DNA of 64,000 nt, from NCBI RefSeq assembly GCF_900104145.1, contig NZ_FNLB01000006.1, forward strand, positions 1,137,001 through 1,201,000. The letters run 5' to 3'. Position 1 is the stretch's first letter, and every line of letters starts with the position of its first letter. The position numbers and the translations under genes were made by a program. The notes below the pieces were generated by a model that saw nothing but the letters and a program-made list of their open reading frames with translations, was not told the origin of the DNA and did no database searches. The DNA is from Pseudovibrio sp. Tun.PSC04-5.I4 (lineage in GTDB: Bacteria; Pseudomonadota; Alphaproteobacteria; Rhizobiales; Stappiaceae). Shown here in pieces: positions 43,639 through 52,395 of this stretch.

Positions 43639-44974
43639 GAGCGTCTGCCTCCATGCTTTTTAAGATAAAGGTCTTCCATGCGTGGAGTTGGTTGCGCATC
43701 TGGCGTTCAGTGGTTCCGTTCTCAACCGCTTCCACCTCAAAATCCTCGCCCTCTTCATAAAGGCGCTGAACGTTGATCCATTCCAGCTGGTCGGACTGCA
43801 AACCTTCCTGTGCGCGCTCATACATTTCCAGATCATCATGCCCAACAATGGAGGTCGGCGCGTTGATCAGCCGGTTGTACATGGCCGTGCGTTCCAAAAG
43901 CATGTCAGGTGCATCTACCAGCCGGAAGATGTAACTCTCCACCAGCGTCTTATCTGCTGCTATGGGGATGAACACCCGCAGCTGCTGGATTGGCCCTTTG
44001 ATCATGATGTTCGGGAAATAAACGGTGTTATGCCGGTTCTCACCAAGAATGCTCTTGGCTCGTTCCTCACCATAGGCTTCCACCATCTGCTCCAAGTATC
44101 CCGGAATAGCCGAGTAATCTGAGTGGATTGAGTGGTGAACACCAGTGTGACCATGCCCATTGGGCCATGTGCGAATGCCCATGTCCTCAAAAAACTCATA
44201 GGGCGACATGAACGGCGCTATCACCTCCATCGCCATAGGCGTTTTGGTGGTCTCATCCTTGTCCATACTCTCCCAGATCTTCACGGCAGTCCCGGCGGAG
44301 CTTTCATGCGCGACCATCGGGTGGCAGGTGTCGGTCTGGTTATCGACGAGCATTTTCCAGTTGCAGTTATGCATGTAGCGCAAAGGTGGGCCAGCGACTT
44401 CCAGCTTCCCCGCGGGGGAGCGATCCACCATATTATCGAGGGAAGACAGAGAGTTCCCGAAGTACTCCTCAAAGCTGATGCCGTCTTGCTTCAGACGTAC
44501 GAAGATAAAGCCGCGGTAATTCTTCACACCGCCAACAGCAGGCAAGCCGTTCTGGCCCGCTTCGCTCTCCTCAAATCCGGTGTTTTTGTAGCCCTTCTTC
44601 AGCGGAATGGCCAAGAGCTTACCGTTGGTGCGGAAGGACCACGCATGATACGGGCAACGAAAGAACTTGCCGGTGTTGCCGCTGCGGTCGATGACAATCT
44701 TGGTGCCCTTGTGAGGGCAGCGATTGTGCAACACATGCACATCACTATCGGTGTGCCGCACCAGCAAAATGGGTTGTCTTGCAACATCGGTCGCGAAATA
44801 ATCGCCAGCGTTGGGCACCTGACTATCATGCCCCACATAAACCCAAGTGGACGCAAACAGGTGCTTCATTTCAATATCGAAGACTTCGGGATTGATGTAA
44901 ACATCCCGGTGAACCTCAGCAGGGCGGATGAGATCGCGCACCGCCTGCGGGTTATCTTTGTACTTAGGCGCCAT
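43619..44974 (-). CDS. Rieske-type aromatic-ring-hydroxylating oxygenase, alpha subunit
   Basis: 451-residue catalytic subunit. Rieske cluster ligands are Cys86/His88 (CPHK) and Cys107/His110 (CPYH); the mononuclear iron His ligands are His218 and His223 in CHPMVAH, with the later Asp in HDDLEMYERAQEG. Two-component (alpha-beta) oxygenases of this kind act on aromatic or indolic acids. A ferredoxin-reductase gene lies upstream and a CoA ligase gene downstream. In the pathway I propose it oxygenates the indole ring (C2/C3) of indole-3-acetate; another aromatic carboxylate is possible. Confidence 0.9.
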   Translation of the reverse strand: MAPKYKDNPQAVRDLIRPAEVHRDVYINPEVFDIEMKHLFASTWVYVGHDSQVPNAGDYFATDVARQPILLVRHTDSDVHVLHNRCPHKGTKIVIDRSGNTGKFFRCPYHAWSFRTNGKLLAIPLKKGYKNTGFEESEAGQNGLPAVGGVKNYRGFIFVRLKQDGISFEEYFGNSLSSLDNMVDRSPAGKLEVAGPPLRYMHNCNWKMLVDNQTDTCHPMVAHESSAGTAVKIWESMDKDETTKTPMAMEVIAPFMSPYEFFEDMGIRTWPNGHGHTGVHHSIHSDYSAIPGYLEQMVEAYGEERAKSILGENRHNTVYFPNIMIKGPIQQLRVFIPIAADKTLVESYIFRLVDAPDMLLERTAMYNRLINAPTSIVGHDDLEMYERAQEGLQSDQLEWINVQRLYEEGEDFEVEAVENGTTERQMRNQLHAWKTFILKSMEADAHDLADA

Positions 44975-45076
44975 AAGCTTCTCTCCCCAAAAGCCTAGAG
45001 TGAATTTTGAAAGCGTAGTCCCGAAAAATGCTCCCGGTTTTCGAATAGGATTACGCGTGAAAACTGGGAACCTACT

Positions 45077-46030
45077 TCAGAGGTCCAATAGTAATCGCTT
45101 GGATTTTGCCCGTGATACGCATATGTGCATCACGTCATTGGCGGCTTTCTCATCATCTGAAAGCACCACATCGCGATGGTCCGGCTCTCCCTCCAGAACA
45201 TCAACCTGGCAAATTCCACAGTCGCCGCGCTGACAGTCATAAACGAGGTCAACGCCGCCGCTCTCCAAAACATCAATGATGGATTTATCGGAGGGCACCC
45301 AAAACACCTCACCGGAGGATTTTAACGCAACTTCAAATCCGTCGGCCTGCTGCTCAGAGGCGCCACTGGCAAACAGTTCAAAGTGGATGCGCTCTTTCGG
45401 GAAACCAGCAGCAAGCGCTGTTTCCCGCACCACCTCGATCAACCCCTTCGGGCCGCATACATATATATGGCTCTCTGGATCGAGCGTTGGCACCAGAGCC
45501 TTCACATCCAGACAGCTACTTGCATCATCATCACTGTAGAGACGAAGGGCAGGGCCACATAGTTCACCAAGCTCCTCCTTAAACGCCATCTCCTCCAGCG
45601 CGCGGCCAGAGTAATGCAACGTGTAAGGTCTGGAATCCCGTTTAAGGCTTGAGGCCATGCTGATCAGGGGCGTAATTCCAATTCCGCCAGCAATCAAAAC
45701 AGAAGGACGGTCATCCTCAATGAGCGGAAAATCGTTCTTAGGCGGCTTGACCTTAACCCTTTGGCCTAACTGCAATCCATGCATATGAACAGATCCACCG
45801 CGACCCGTCTCCTCCAAAAGGATACCAAGCGTGTAGCGTTGATTCTCATGAGGTAAGGTGTTTCCAAAGTCGATCAGTGAATAGTCACGAAGCGTCCCGT
45901 CACTCACTTCCACGCACAGATGCGCACCAGCGGAAAAACCATCAAGTCTCTCTGTGGTCTCGGCCTTTAAATCAAAGACCTTGATTCTTGGGGTAACCGT
46001 CCGAACACCCTCAATAATAAGTGTTTTCAT
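45077..46030 (-). CDS. Oxygenase reductase component (PDR/VanB-type, flavin, NAD and 2Fe-2S)
   Basis: 317-residue electron-transfer protein supplying the Rieske oxygenase. A flavin domain (FSAGAHL, RDYSLIDFG) is followed by an NAD(P)H domain (GGIGITPLI) and a C-terminal plant-type 2Fe-2S domain (CQRGDCGIC with a distal Cys in HICVSRAKSK), the order of VanB/phthalate-dioxygenase reductases. The ATG at 46030 follows GGGAGG; a TTG at 46057 is less likely. It is the first gene of the minus-strand operon and diverges from the TRAP genes across an AT-rich gap. Confidence 0.9.
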   Translation of the reverse strand: MKTLIIEGVRTVTPRIKVFDLKAETTERLDGFSAGAHLCVEVSDGTLRDYSLIDFGNTLPHENQRYTLGILLEETGRGGSVHMHGLQLGQRVKVKPPKNDFPLIEDDRPSVLIAGGIGITPLISMASSLKRDSRPYTLHYSGRALEEMAFKEELGELCGPALRLYSDDDASSCLDVKALVPTLDPESHIYVCGPKGLIEVVRETALAAGFPKERIHFELFASGASEQQADGFEVALKSSGEVFWVPSDKSIIDVLESGGVDLVYDCQRGDCGICQVDVLEGEPDHRDVVLSDDEKAANDVMHICVSRAKSKRLLLDL

Positions 46031-46057
46031 GCTTTTGGCATCCTCCCTCAGAGCCAA

Positions 46058-46228
46058 AACTGGGACCCTTCTCGCGTAAAATTATTGAATTTAATATGCT
46101 ATATCATATAATATTATGTCAACGGAAAAACTGAATAATAGTTGCCATTTCATATTAGTGCTTGATTAAACGACCGGATGTGTGCACATTTTTTGCCATC
46201 CAACTTGTATTCTCTGGGGAGGGAGAAC
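46058..46228. promoter_or_regulatory. AT-rich divergent promoter region of the aromatic operon and TRAP genes
   Basis: The 170-base gap between the reductase gene and the TRAP receptor is very AT-rich from 46080 to 46140 and contains the palindrome ATAATATTAT and a wider near-palindrome at 46105-46118. It should hold both promoters and a MarR-type operator for the two regulators encoded at 49082 and 49678. No exact match to the palindromes at 49552-49590 was seen. Confidence 0.5.
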
Positions 46229-47257
46229 ATGAACAAAAAACTCAAGATACTTGCATCTGCAGCTATTGCTGCATTTACGATCAACACAGCCGCTGTGGCG
46301 CAGGAGACGGTCCTGCGTATGTCCAGTTGGTTGCCGCCTGCCCACCCAATTGTAAAGGGCATGATGGTGCCTTGGGCCGCGAAGGTAAAGGAAGTGACGC
46401 AGGGACGCGTTTCTGTCCGAATCCTAGACGCTCCGCTTGGCCCACCACCGTCGCACTTCGACCTTGCTGCAAATGGAATCGCTGATCTCACTTATGGTGT
46501 TCATGGCTATACGCCGGGCCGTTTTAAACTGACTCAGATCGCTGAACTGCCATTCCTTACCAAGGACGCAACCAGCCTGTCCGTTGCGTACTGGCGTCTC
46601 TATGAAAGCACACTGGCAAAAGTGGGCGAGCATCGCGGGGCCAAGGTTTTAGGTGTCTTCACTCATGGTCCGGGCTTGCTCTACACCACTGATCGTCTTG
46701 TTTCGCCGCTCAGCGAGTTGAAGGGGGCGAAAATCCGTGTTGCGGGCAGCATCACCAACCAGCTGGTGCAAACCATGGGTATGGTTGCAATTCAAGCGCC
46801 TGCGCCGCAATCCTATGAGATCCTCTCGGGCGGTATCGCAGATGGTATCGTGTTCCCGGCAGAATCCATCCCGTTCTTCAAGCTTGATGGTTTGTTGCAC
46901 AATGGTCTGCGCGTTGAAGGTGGCCTTTACAATGTGTCCTTCTTCTTCATTGCCAACAATGCCAAGTTCTCAAGCCTGTCTGAAGCCGACCAGAAAGCCA
47001 TTGAGGCAATCTCTGGTGAAGCATTCTCTCGTCTGGCTGGTGCTGCATGGACTGCAGCCGATGCGCGTGGTCTGGAGTTGATGCAAGGCAAAGTCGCCAT
47101 TCATGATGCAACCGCGCAGGAGCGGGCGCAGCTGGAAGAGGTAACTCAGCCAATGTTTGAGGGTGTTGCTAAAGCCTATGCAGAAAAAGGCATCGACTTT
47201 GAAGTGGCTATGGACATGCTTCAAAAAGACGTAGCGGCGGTTTTATCTGAAAAATGA
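46229..47257 (+). CDS. TRAP transporter solute-binding protein (DctP family)
   Basis: 342-residue periplasmic receptor with a signal peptide (about residues 1-25, cleaved before QETVLRMSSW). The DctP fold is recognised from LRMSSWLPPAHPIVKG and the substrate loop KIRVAGS. The ATG at 46229 follows GGGGAGGGA; a longer frame from 46178 lacks a ribosome site. It overlaps dctQ by four bases. The TRAP unit divergent from the Rieske operon probably imports its substrate, a carboxylate such as an indolic or aryl acid. Confidence 0.88.
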   Translation: MNKKLKILASAAIAAFTINTAAVAQETVLRMSSWLPPAHPIVKGMMVPWAAKVKEVTQGRVSVRILDAPLGPPPSHFDLAANGIADLTYGVHGYTPGRFKLTQIAELPFLTKDATSLSVAYWRLYESTLAKVGEHRGAKVLGVFTHGPGLLYTTDRLVSPLSELKGAKIRVAGSITNQLVQTMGMVAIQAPAPQSYEILSGGIADGIVFPAESIPFFKLDGLLHNGLRVEGGLYNVSFFFIANNAKFSSLSEADQKAIEAISGEAFSRLAGAAWTAADARGLELMQGKVAIHDATAQERAQLEEVTQPMFEGVAKAYAEKGIDFEVAMDMLQKDVAAVLSEK

Positions 47258-47763
47258 TTGGGAATCTAGTCGATATTGCAGCGCGTGCCCGGCGAAAACT
47301 TCGCTCGGGCACCTCTGTCCTGTGCGGGGTGCTTTTGTTGGCGCTGGTGGCGGTAACAGTGATCGATGTGATTGGTCGTTATCTGCTCGCCAGCCCGCTG
47401 CCCGGTGCTCCAGAATACACCGAACTGCTGCTGATGGCAGTGATCTTCACCGGCTTGCCCGCGGTCTGTCTGGATGATGGTCATATTACGGTAGACCTGT
47501 TTACGTCACGCTTTAAAGGCGGATTGGCCTCTCTTCAGTTGTTCTTCTCACGCATGTTTGTGGCTGTTGTGCTGTCTGTGGTTGCCTGGCAACTCTGGAA
47601 ACACGGCGCTCAGCTCGCAAGTTATCAGGAAGTCACAGTGTACCTGCGCATTCCTTTGGCACCCTTTGCCAAGGCAGCCGGCGTAATCTGTGCATGCTGC
47701 GCATTCGTCACCTTCGTGTTGGCGGTTTTAAAAATCCCTAGAGGTATTGGGGGCGGTTCCTGA
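47254..47763 (+). CDS. TRAP transporter small membrane subunit (DctQ family)
   Basis: 169-residue four-helix membrane protein linking receptor and permease. VTVIDVIGRYLLASPLPGAPEYTE is the well-conserved DctQ N-terminal motif. It overlaps both neighbours (ATGA with the receptor, one base with the permease) and so is strictly co-translated. Confidence 0.9.
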   Translation: MIGNLVDIAARARRKLRSGTSVLCGVLLLALVAVTVIDVIGRYLLASPLPGAPEYTELLLMAVIFTGLPAVCLDDGHITVDLFTSRFKGGLASLQLFFSRMFVAVVLSVVAWQLWKHGAQLASYQEVTVYLRIPLAPFAKAAGVICACCAFVTFVLAVLKIPRGIGGGS

Positions 47764-49049
47764 TGGAATGGTATTTTGGTCTTGCCATTCTTATGGCTTT
47801 GATTTTTGTTGGTGTTCCCATTGCGTTTGCGATGGCCGCCGTTGGATTCTTTGGCGTTGCCTCCTTCATCGGCATGCCGCCTGCCTTCCACATGGTGGGG
47901 CAGATCTATTTTGATAGCGGACGCAGCTACACGCTGTCCGTGGTGCCGCTGTTCCTGCTTATGGGCAATCTCATCGTACAGTCGGGCATCGCCAATGACA
48001 TGTATGAGGCGGCAAACGCATGGCTGCGCCACCGCAAAGGCGGTCTGGCCATGGCAACCATCGTGGCTTGTGGCGGGTTCTCATCCGTATGTGGCTCATC
48101 TTTGGCAACAACGGCGACAATGGCCCGCGTCTCGTTACCGGCCATGCGCCGTTACGGGTATTCTGACCGTTTGGCCACGTCTTCCATTGCAGCTGGCGGA
48201 ACCCTCGGGATTTTGATCCCGCCCTCTGTGATCCTTGTGATTTACGGCATCCTGACACAGCAAAACATTGGCGCTTTGTTTCTGGCCGGCATCTTGCCGG
48301 GCTTGATCGGCGTGATCGGCTACATGATGGCCGTGCGTCTCTCACTGGTCATGTTTAAAGAAAATCTGGTCGTTCAAAGCAAACTACCTTTGATTGAGCG
48401 GATTAGAGCACTGCGCGGTGTGGCATGGGCTCTCGTGCTCTTTACGTGTGTGCTCGGTGGTATTTATCTGGGTATCTTTACAGCGACGGAAGCTGCTGGC
48501 GTTGGAGCAGGGGGGGCGTTGGTTCTCACCGCCGTACGGCGCAAACTCACGTACCGCGAGACGCTGAACACCTTGTTTGAAACAGCCAAAACCACAGCCG
48601 TTATGTTCTTCATCTTGTTTGGGGCGCTGTATTTCCTCAACTACGTGAACATCTCTGGCCTGTCGATGGATCTTCGTGTCTGGGTGGGCGCGCTGGGTGT
48701 TGGGCCATATGCTGTCATCACCATGATTGTGTTCATCTATCTGGTGCTGGGTTGTTTGTTGGAAAGCCTATCCATGGTGACGCTCACCGTGCCGATTCTC
48801 TTCCCAATCGTGACAGGGCTTGGTTTTGATCCGATCTGGTTCGGTATCTTCGTCATTATTGTTACGGAAATGAGCTTTATTACCCCTCCAATTGGTATGA
48901 ATGTCTTTGTTATGCGCTCGGTTGCTCCAGAAGTGCCGGTTGAAAAGATATTTCTAGGGGTTGTTCCGTTCGTGGCTATGGATGTGCTGCGCCTTATCCT
49001 GCTAATTGCAGTGCCGGGAATCGCACTTATCATCCCGTACTCCATGTAG
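47763..49049 (+). CDS. TRAP transporter large permease (DctM family)
   Basis: 428-residue DctM-type permease with about 12-13 helices. Conserved segments: GSSLATTATMARVSLPAM, AGGTLGILIPPSVILV, TEMSFITPPIGMNVFV. It completes the divergent TRAP unit and is followed after 32 bases by a MarR regulator gene. Confidence 0.92.
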   Translation: MEWYFGLAILMALIFVGVPIAFAMAAVGFFGVASFIGMPPAFHMVGQIYFDSGRSYTLSVVPLFLLMGNLIVQSGIANDMYEAANAWLRHRKGGLAMATIVACGGFSSVCGSSLATTATMARVSLPAMRRYGYSDRLATSSIAAGGTLGILIPPSVILVIYGILTQQNIGALFLAGILPGLIGVIGYMMAVRLSLVMFKENLVVQSKLPLIERIRALRGVAWALVLFTCVLGGIYLGIFTATEAAGVGAGGALVLTAVRRKLTYRETLNTLFETAKTTAVMFFILFGALYFLNYVNISGLSMDLRVWVGALGVGPYAVITMIVFIYLVLGCLLESLSMVTLTVPILFPIVTGLGFDPIWFGIFVIIVTEMSFITPPIGMNVFVMRSVAPEVPVEKIFLGVVPFVAMDVLRLILLIAVPGIALIIPYSM

Positions 49050-49081
49050 CGCCACGATAAGACGAAGGAAGAGGCTGACCG

Positions 49082-49549
49082 GTGGAAGCAGACCCGAAAA
49101 AGTTCAAATACAGTGAGAAGACCCCCGGTTTTGTTGATGGGTATCTTCTTTATCTTCTTGCATCCGCAAGCCACCTTGCCAGTGGGCAGTTTCATGAAGA
49201 GATCCGGGACGCAGACGTTCGTGTCCCGGAATGGCGTGTATTAGCGTGCTTGTTGGATAATGATGGCCAAATGGTCACCCAACTGGCGCATTTTGCGTTG
49301 ATGGAACAGTCTCACTTGACCAAAACCATTGACCAGATGGCAGATCGCGGGTTGGTACTACGTAAAACTGATGAGATTGATCGCCGCAGAGTCCGAATCT
49401 ATCTGAGTGATAAAGGCCGGGAGCTGAGCGACAGACTGGTAACGCAGGCGCGGGATCATGAAGCGCGGTTGATCAAGCAGTTGAAAGCGGGAGATGTCTC
49501 TCGGGTAAAGCGGTTTTTGTCTCATATGATTGAGACTTTAGAAAAATAA
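49082..49549 (+). CDS. MarR-family transcriptional regulator 1
   Basis: 155-residue MarR-type winged-helix protein. The DNA-reading part is in MEQSHLTKTIDQMADRGLVLRKTDEIDRRRVRIY. The start is a GTG at 49082 with AGGAAGAGG upstream. It directly follows the TRAP permease and, with the second MarR gene, probably controls the Rieske operon and the transporter by sensing the aromatic acid or its CoA thioester. A palindrome TGCATATGCA lies just behind its stop. MarR regulators control the iad-type auxin catabolic loci of other bacteria. Confidence 0.88.
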   Translation: MEADPKKFKYSEKTPGFVDGYLLYLLASASHLASGQFHEEIRDADVRVPEWRVLACLLDNDGQMVTQLAHFALMEQSHLTKTIDQMADRGLVLRKTDEIDRRRVRIYLSDKGRELSDRLVTQARDHEARLIKQLKAGDVSRVKRFLSHMIETLEK

Positions 49550-49551
49550 TG

Positions 49552-49590
49552 TGCATATGCATATTCTATTCACGATTACACGTAATTGTG
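49552..49590. promoter_or_regulatory. Two palindromes between the MarR genes (candidate operators)
   Basis: TGCATATGCA (49552-49561) is a perfect 10-base palindrome, and CACGATTACACGTAATTGTG (49571-49590) is a 20-base imperfect dyad with two mismatched pairs. The region precedes the second MarR gene and is a likely autoregulatory operator. Confidence 0.55.
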
Positions 49591-49677
49591 GTTGCTGTTA
49601 ACATGTAAATGCATATAATAAAAGCAAGGTTCGCTGCCAAAGCGAGGCTTGTTCAAATATAAGAAAGAGTACACCAA

Positions 49678-50199
49678 ATGAATGACATTCACGGTGATGA
49701 AGCTCCCGAAAATGAACAAGACGGAAAGCACAACAAACCGGTGACCGCACCAAGAACATTGGGTGAAGTCGGTTTGAATCATTTTGCACCCTACCTGATG
49801 AACCGCATCATGGGGCGGTACAATGAAAGTTTGCGCGAGAAGCTGACGAGATCAGGTCTTTCTGTTGCCAAAATGAGAGCCTTGGCAGTGTTGTCAGTCG
49901 TAGACGGATTGATGATCAATGAACTCTCCGTCTACTCAGTAATTGAGCAATCGACGCTGAGCCGCACACTGGACGCGATGGAAAAGGAAGGTCTGATCCA
50001 CCGCAAAGCCAGTGAGCAGGACAACCGGGTGCGCCATATCTTCATGACAGAAGACGGGCGTAGTGCGTTTGCCGAAATGTGGCCACATATGCGCAATGAG
50101 TATGAGGCAATGTTCAAGGGAATCTCCCAGTCAGAACATGATGCCTTTGCCATGACGCTGCGAAAAGTGCTCAACAATATTAAGAAGCACGACATCTGA
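49678..50199 (+). CDS. MarR-family transcriptional regulator 2
   Basis: 173-residue MarR-type regulator, a different subfamily from the preceding one. The winged helix is in VIEQSTLSRTLDAMEKEGLIHRKASEQDNRVRHIF, with an acidic/charged N-terminal tail (residues 1-30). It begins at the ATG at 49678. The iorA gene follows after 44 bases, so this regulator most likely controls the ferredoxin oxidoreductase genes and perhaps the divergent operon. Confidence 0.88.
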   Translation: MNDIHGDEAPENEQDGKHNKPVTAPRTLGEVGLNHFAPYLMNRIMGRYNESLREKLTRSGLSVAKMRALAVLSVVDGLMINELSVYSVIEQSTLSRTLDAMEKEGLIHRKASEQDNRVRHIFMTEDGRSAFAEMWPHMRNEYEAMFKGISQSEHDAFAMTLRKVLNNIKKHDI

Positions 50200-50243
50200 T
50201 CGGTCCCGTCAGACAGAGGTAGTCGTGCTTTCGGGGAGGAAGT

Positions 50244-52394
50244 ATGGCTGAACGGTCCTTTGTGAAAGAGGTCGAAAAACTACGTGCCGGAGATGGCGAG
50301 GTTTTTCGAGGAGAAGGTATTTTAGCAATCACCAAGGCGTTGTTGCAAAACGGCGTCGGGTATGTGGGCGGATACCAAGGATCTCCCATCAGCCACCTCA
50401 TGGATGTCCTTGCAGATGCGCAAGATATTCTGGGTGAGCTGGGCGTGCATTATGAGGCGAGCGCGAGCGAAGCTGCGGCTGCTGCAATGCTGGCAGCTTC
50501 AGTTCATTATCCCATTCGCGGCGCAGTCACCTTCAAATCCACAGTGGGCACCAACGTGGCCTCTGACGCATTGGCCAACCTGGCTTCGGGTGGCGTGACA
50601 GGCGGGGCACTTGTCATCGTGGGCGAGGATTACGGCGAAGGCTCCTCCATCATGCAGGAGCGCAGCCACGCGTTTGCAATGAAAAGCCAGATCTGGCTGC
50701 TTGACCCAAGACCAAACCTGCCATCCATCGTGAAAGCCGTCGGTGACGGATTTGAACTCTCTGAAGCGTCCAATACGCCGGTGATGCTTCAGGTTCGTAT
50801 CCGCAGTTGTCATGTGCATGGCGAGTTCAACTGCAAAGACAATCTGCGTCCGCACACCACTGTCGCTGATGCATTAGAAAGCCCCAAGCGCGATCTGGGC
50901 CGTATCGTCCTGCCACCAGCCTCGTTCCTGCATGAACAGGAGAAGGTGACCAAACGCCTGCCTGCTGCGCTGGACTACATTAGCAAAAACAAGCTGAACG
51001 AGCACTTTGGGCCAGAGAAAGCCAAAGTTGGGATCATCCTGCAAGGCGGCATGTACAATGGCGTTATCCGCGCGCTTCAGCGGGTTGGCCTTGCCGATGT
51101 AAACGGTGCAACAGCAGTTCCGCTCTACGTGATGAACGTCACCTATCCGCTGCATCAAGGGGAGATACTGGAGTTCTGTGAGGGGAAAGATGCTGTTCTG
51201 GTCGTGGAAGAAGGCTATCCCGATTATCTGGAGCAAGCCATTGGCGCCATGCTGCAAAAGAGCGGGCAGACAATTAAGCTAACAGGCAAAGGCCCGTTCC
51301 CGGCAGCAGGCGAATACACCGGGCAAGTGATGTTGGACAGCATCCAGATCTTCCTTGCACAGCACTCTGATTTGCTACCGGACAAAGGCCGCGCGCCCAA
51401 CAAACCCGCAGAATTACCGGATTTGAAGGAATTGCAGCAAACAGTACCTATGCGCCCACCGGGGTTCTGCATCGGGTGTCCGGAACGCCCAATTTTTGCG
51501 GCCACGAAATTGGTTGAAAATGAACTGGGTGAACACCACATCGCCTCCGATATCGGCTGTCACTTGTTTTCCATAATGCCCCCGTTTGGTATCGGTTCAA
51601 CAACCATGGGATATGGGTTAGGGCCAGCCTCGGCCTCAGCGTTCAACACCACAGAAACAGACCGCCGCACCATCTCGTTCATGGGCGATGGCGGGTTCTG
51701 GCACAACGGCCTCACCACCTCTATCGGCAATGCAGTCTTTAACCAGAATGATGGCGTAATCGTTATCGTCGATAACTACTATTCTGCGGCAACAGGCGGG
51801 CAGGATATTCTGTCGTCGCGCGCCAACAACAAATCCAAATCCACCAAGCATCCGATTGCGGAGGCGGTGAAGGGTATTGGTGTGAAATGGGTGCGTCAGG
51901 TCGACAGAACCTATGATGTCACGCAAATGCAAAACGTCCTGAAGGAAGCGCTGACCACGCCGGAAAAAGGACCAAAGGTCATCGTCGCATCCTCCGAATG
52001 CATGCTGAACCTTCAACGCCGCGAAAAGCCGCTGTTGAACAAAGCAATCAAGGACCAGAAGCGCGTCGTGAAAACCAAGTTCGGCGTGGATGAAGACGTC
52101 TGCACTGGTGATCACGGCTGTATGCGCCTGTCCGGGTGCCCATCACTCACGGTCAAAACGCTTGATGATCCGCTGCGCGATGATTCGGTTGCCCACATCG
52201 ACCAGAATTGCGTTGGCTGTGGCAACTGTGGGGAGGTGGCTGATGCCGCCGTGCTCTGCCCATCCTTCTATCAAGCGGATACCATTCACAATCCAAGTTC
52301 ATCGGAAAAATTGCTCCGAAAACTGCAAGATCGCGTGATTTCTGCTCTGCAAAATTGGCGTGAGCGCCGCAGCCTGATCATTGAGGAGCTATAA
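50244..52394 (+). CDS. iorA: Indolepyruvate/aryl-oxoacid ferredoxin oxidoreductase, alpha subunit
   Basis: 716-residue thiamine-diphosphate enzyme that oxidatively decarboxylates an aryl 2-oxo acid to the acyl-CoA with reduction of ferredoxin. The N-terminal pyruvate-binding domain is followed by the TPP domain (GDGGFWHNG ... IVIVDN), and a C-terminal domain with two 4Fe-4S motifs (Cys-rich CTGDHGCMRLSGCP and CVGCGNCGEV/LCPSF). GGGGAGGAAG precedes the ATG. Known IorAB acts on indolepyruvate; a pathway through isatin would give isatinate (2-aminophenylglyoxylate), also an aryl 2-oxo acid. The beta gene follows after one base. Confidence 0.9.
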   Translation: MAERSFVKEVEKLRAGDGEVFRGEGILAITKALLQNGVGYVGGYQGSPISHLMDVLADAQDILGELGVHYEASASEAAAAAMLAASVHYPIRGAVTFKSTVGTNVASDALANLASGGVTGGALVIVGEDYGEGSSIMQERSHAFAMKSQIWLLDPRPNLPSIVKAVGDGFELSEASNTPVMLQVRIRSCHVHGEFNCKDNLRPHTTVADALESPKRDLGRIVLPPASFLHEQEKVTKRLPAALDYISKNKLNEHFGPEKAKVGIILQGGMYNGVIRALQRVGLADVNGATAVPLYVMNVTYPLHQGEILEFCEGKDAVLVVEEGYPDYLEQAIGAMLQKSGQTIKLTGKGPFPAAGEYTGQVMLDSIQIFLAQHSDLLPDKGRAPNKPAELPDLKELQQTVPMRPPGFCIGCPERPIFAATKLVENELGEHHIASDIGCHLFSIMPPFGIGSTTMGYGLGPASASAFNTTETDRRTISFMGDGGFWHNGLTTSIGNAVFNQNDGVIVIVDNYYSAATGGQDILSSRANNKSKSTKHPIAEAVKGIGVKWVRQVDRTYDVTQMQNVLKEALTTPEKGPKVIVASSECMLNLQRREKPLLNKAIKDQKRVVKTKFGVDEDVCTGDHGCMRLSGCPSLTVKTLDDPLRDDSVAHIDQNCVGCGNCGEVADAAVLCPSFYQADTIHNPSSSEKLLRKLQDRVISALQNWRERRSLIIEEL

Positions 52395-52395
52395 G

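Noticed and set aside
44132..44998. 288-codon plus-strand open frame opposite the Rieske alpha gene
   Set aside because: Antisense shadow; the alpha subunit with all ligands is on the other strand.
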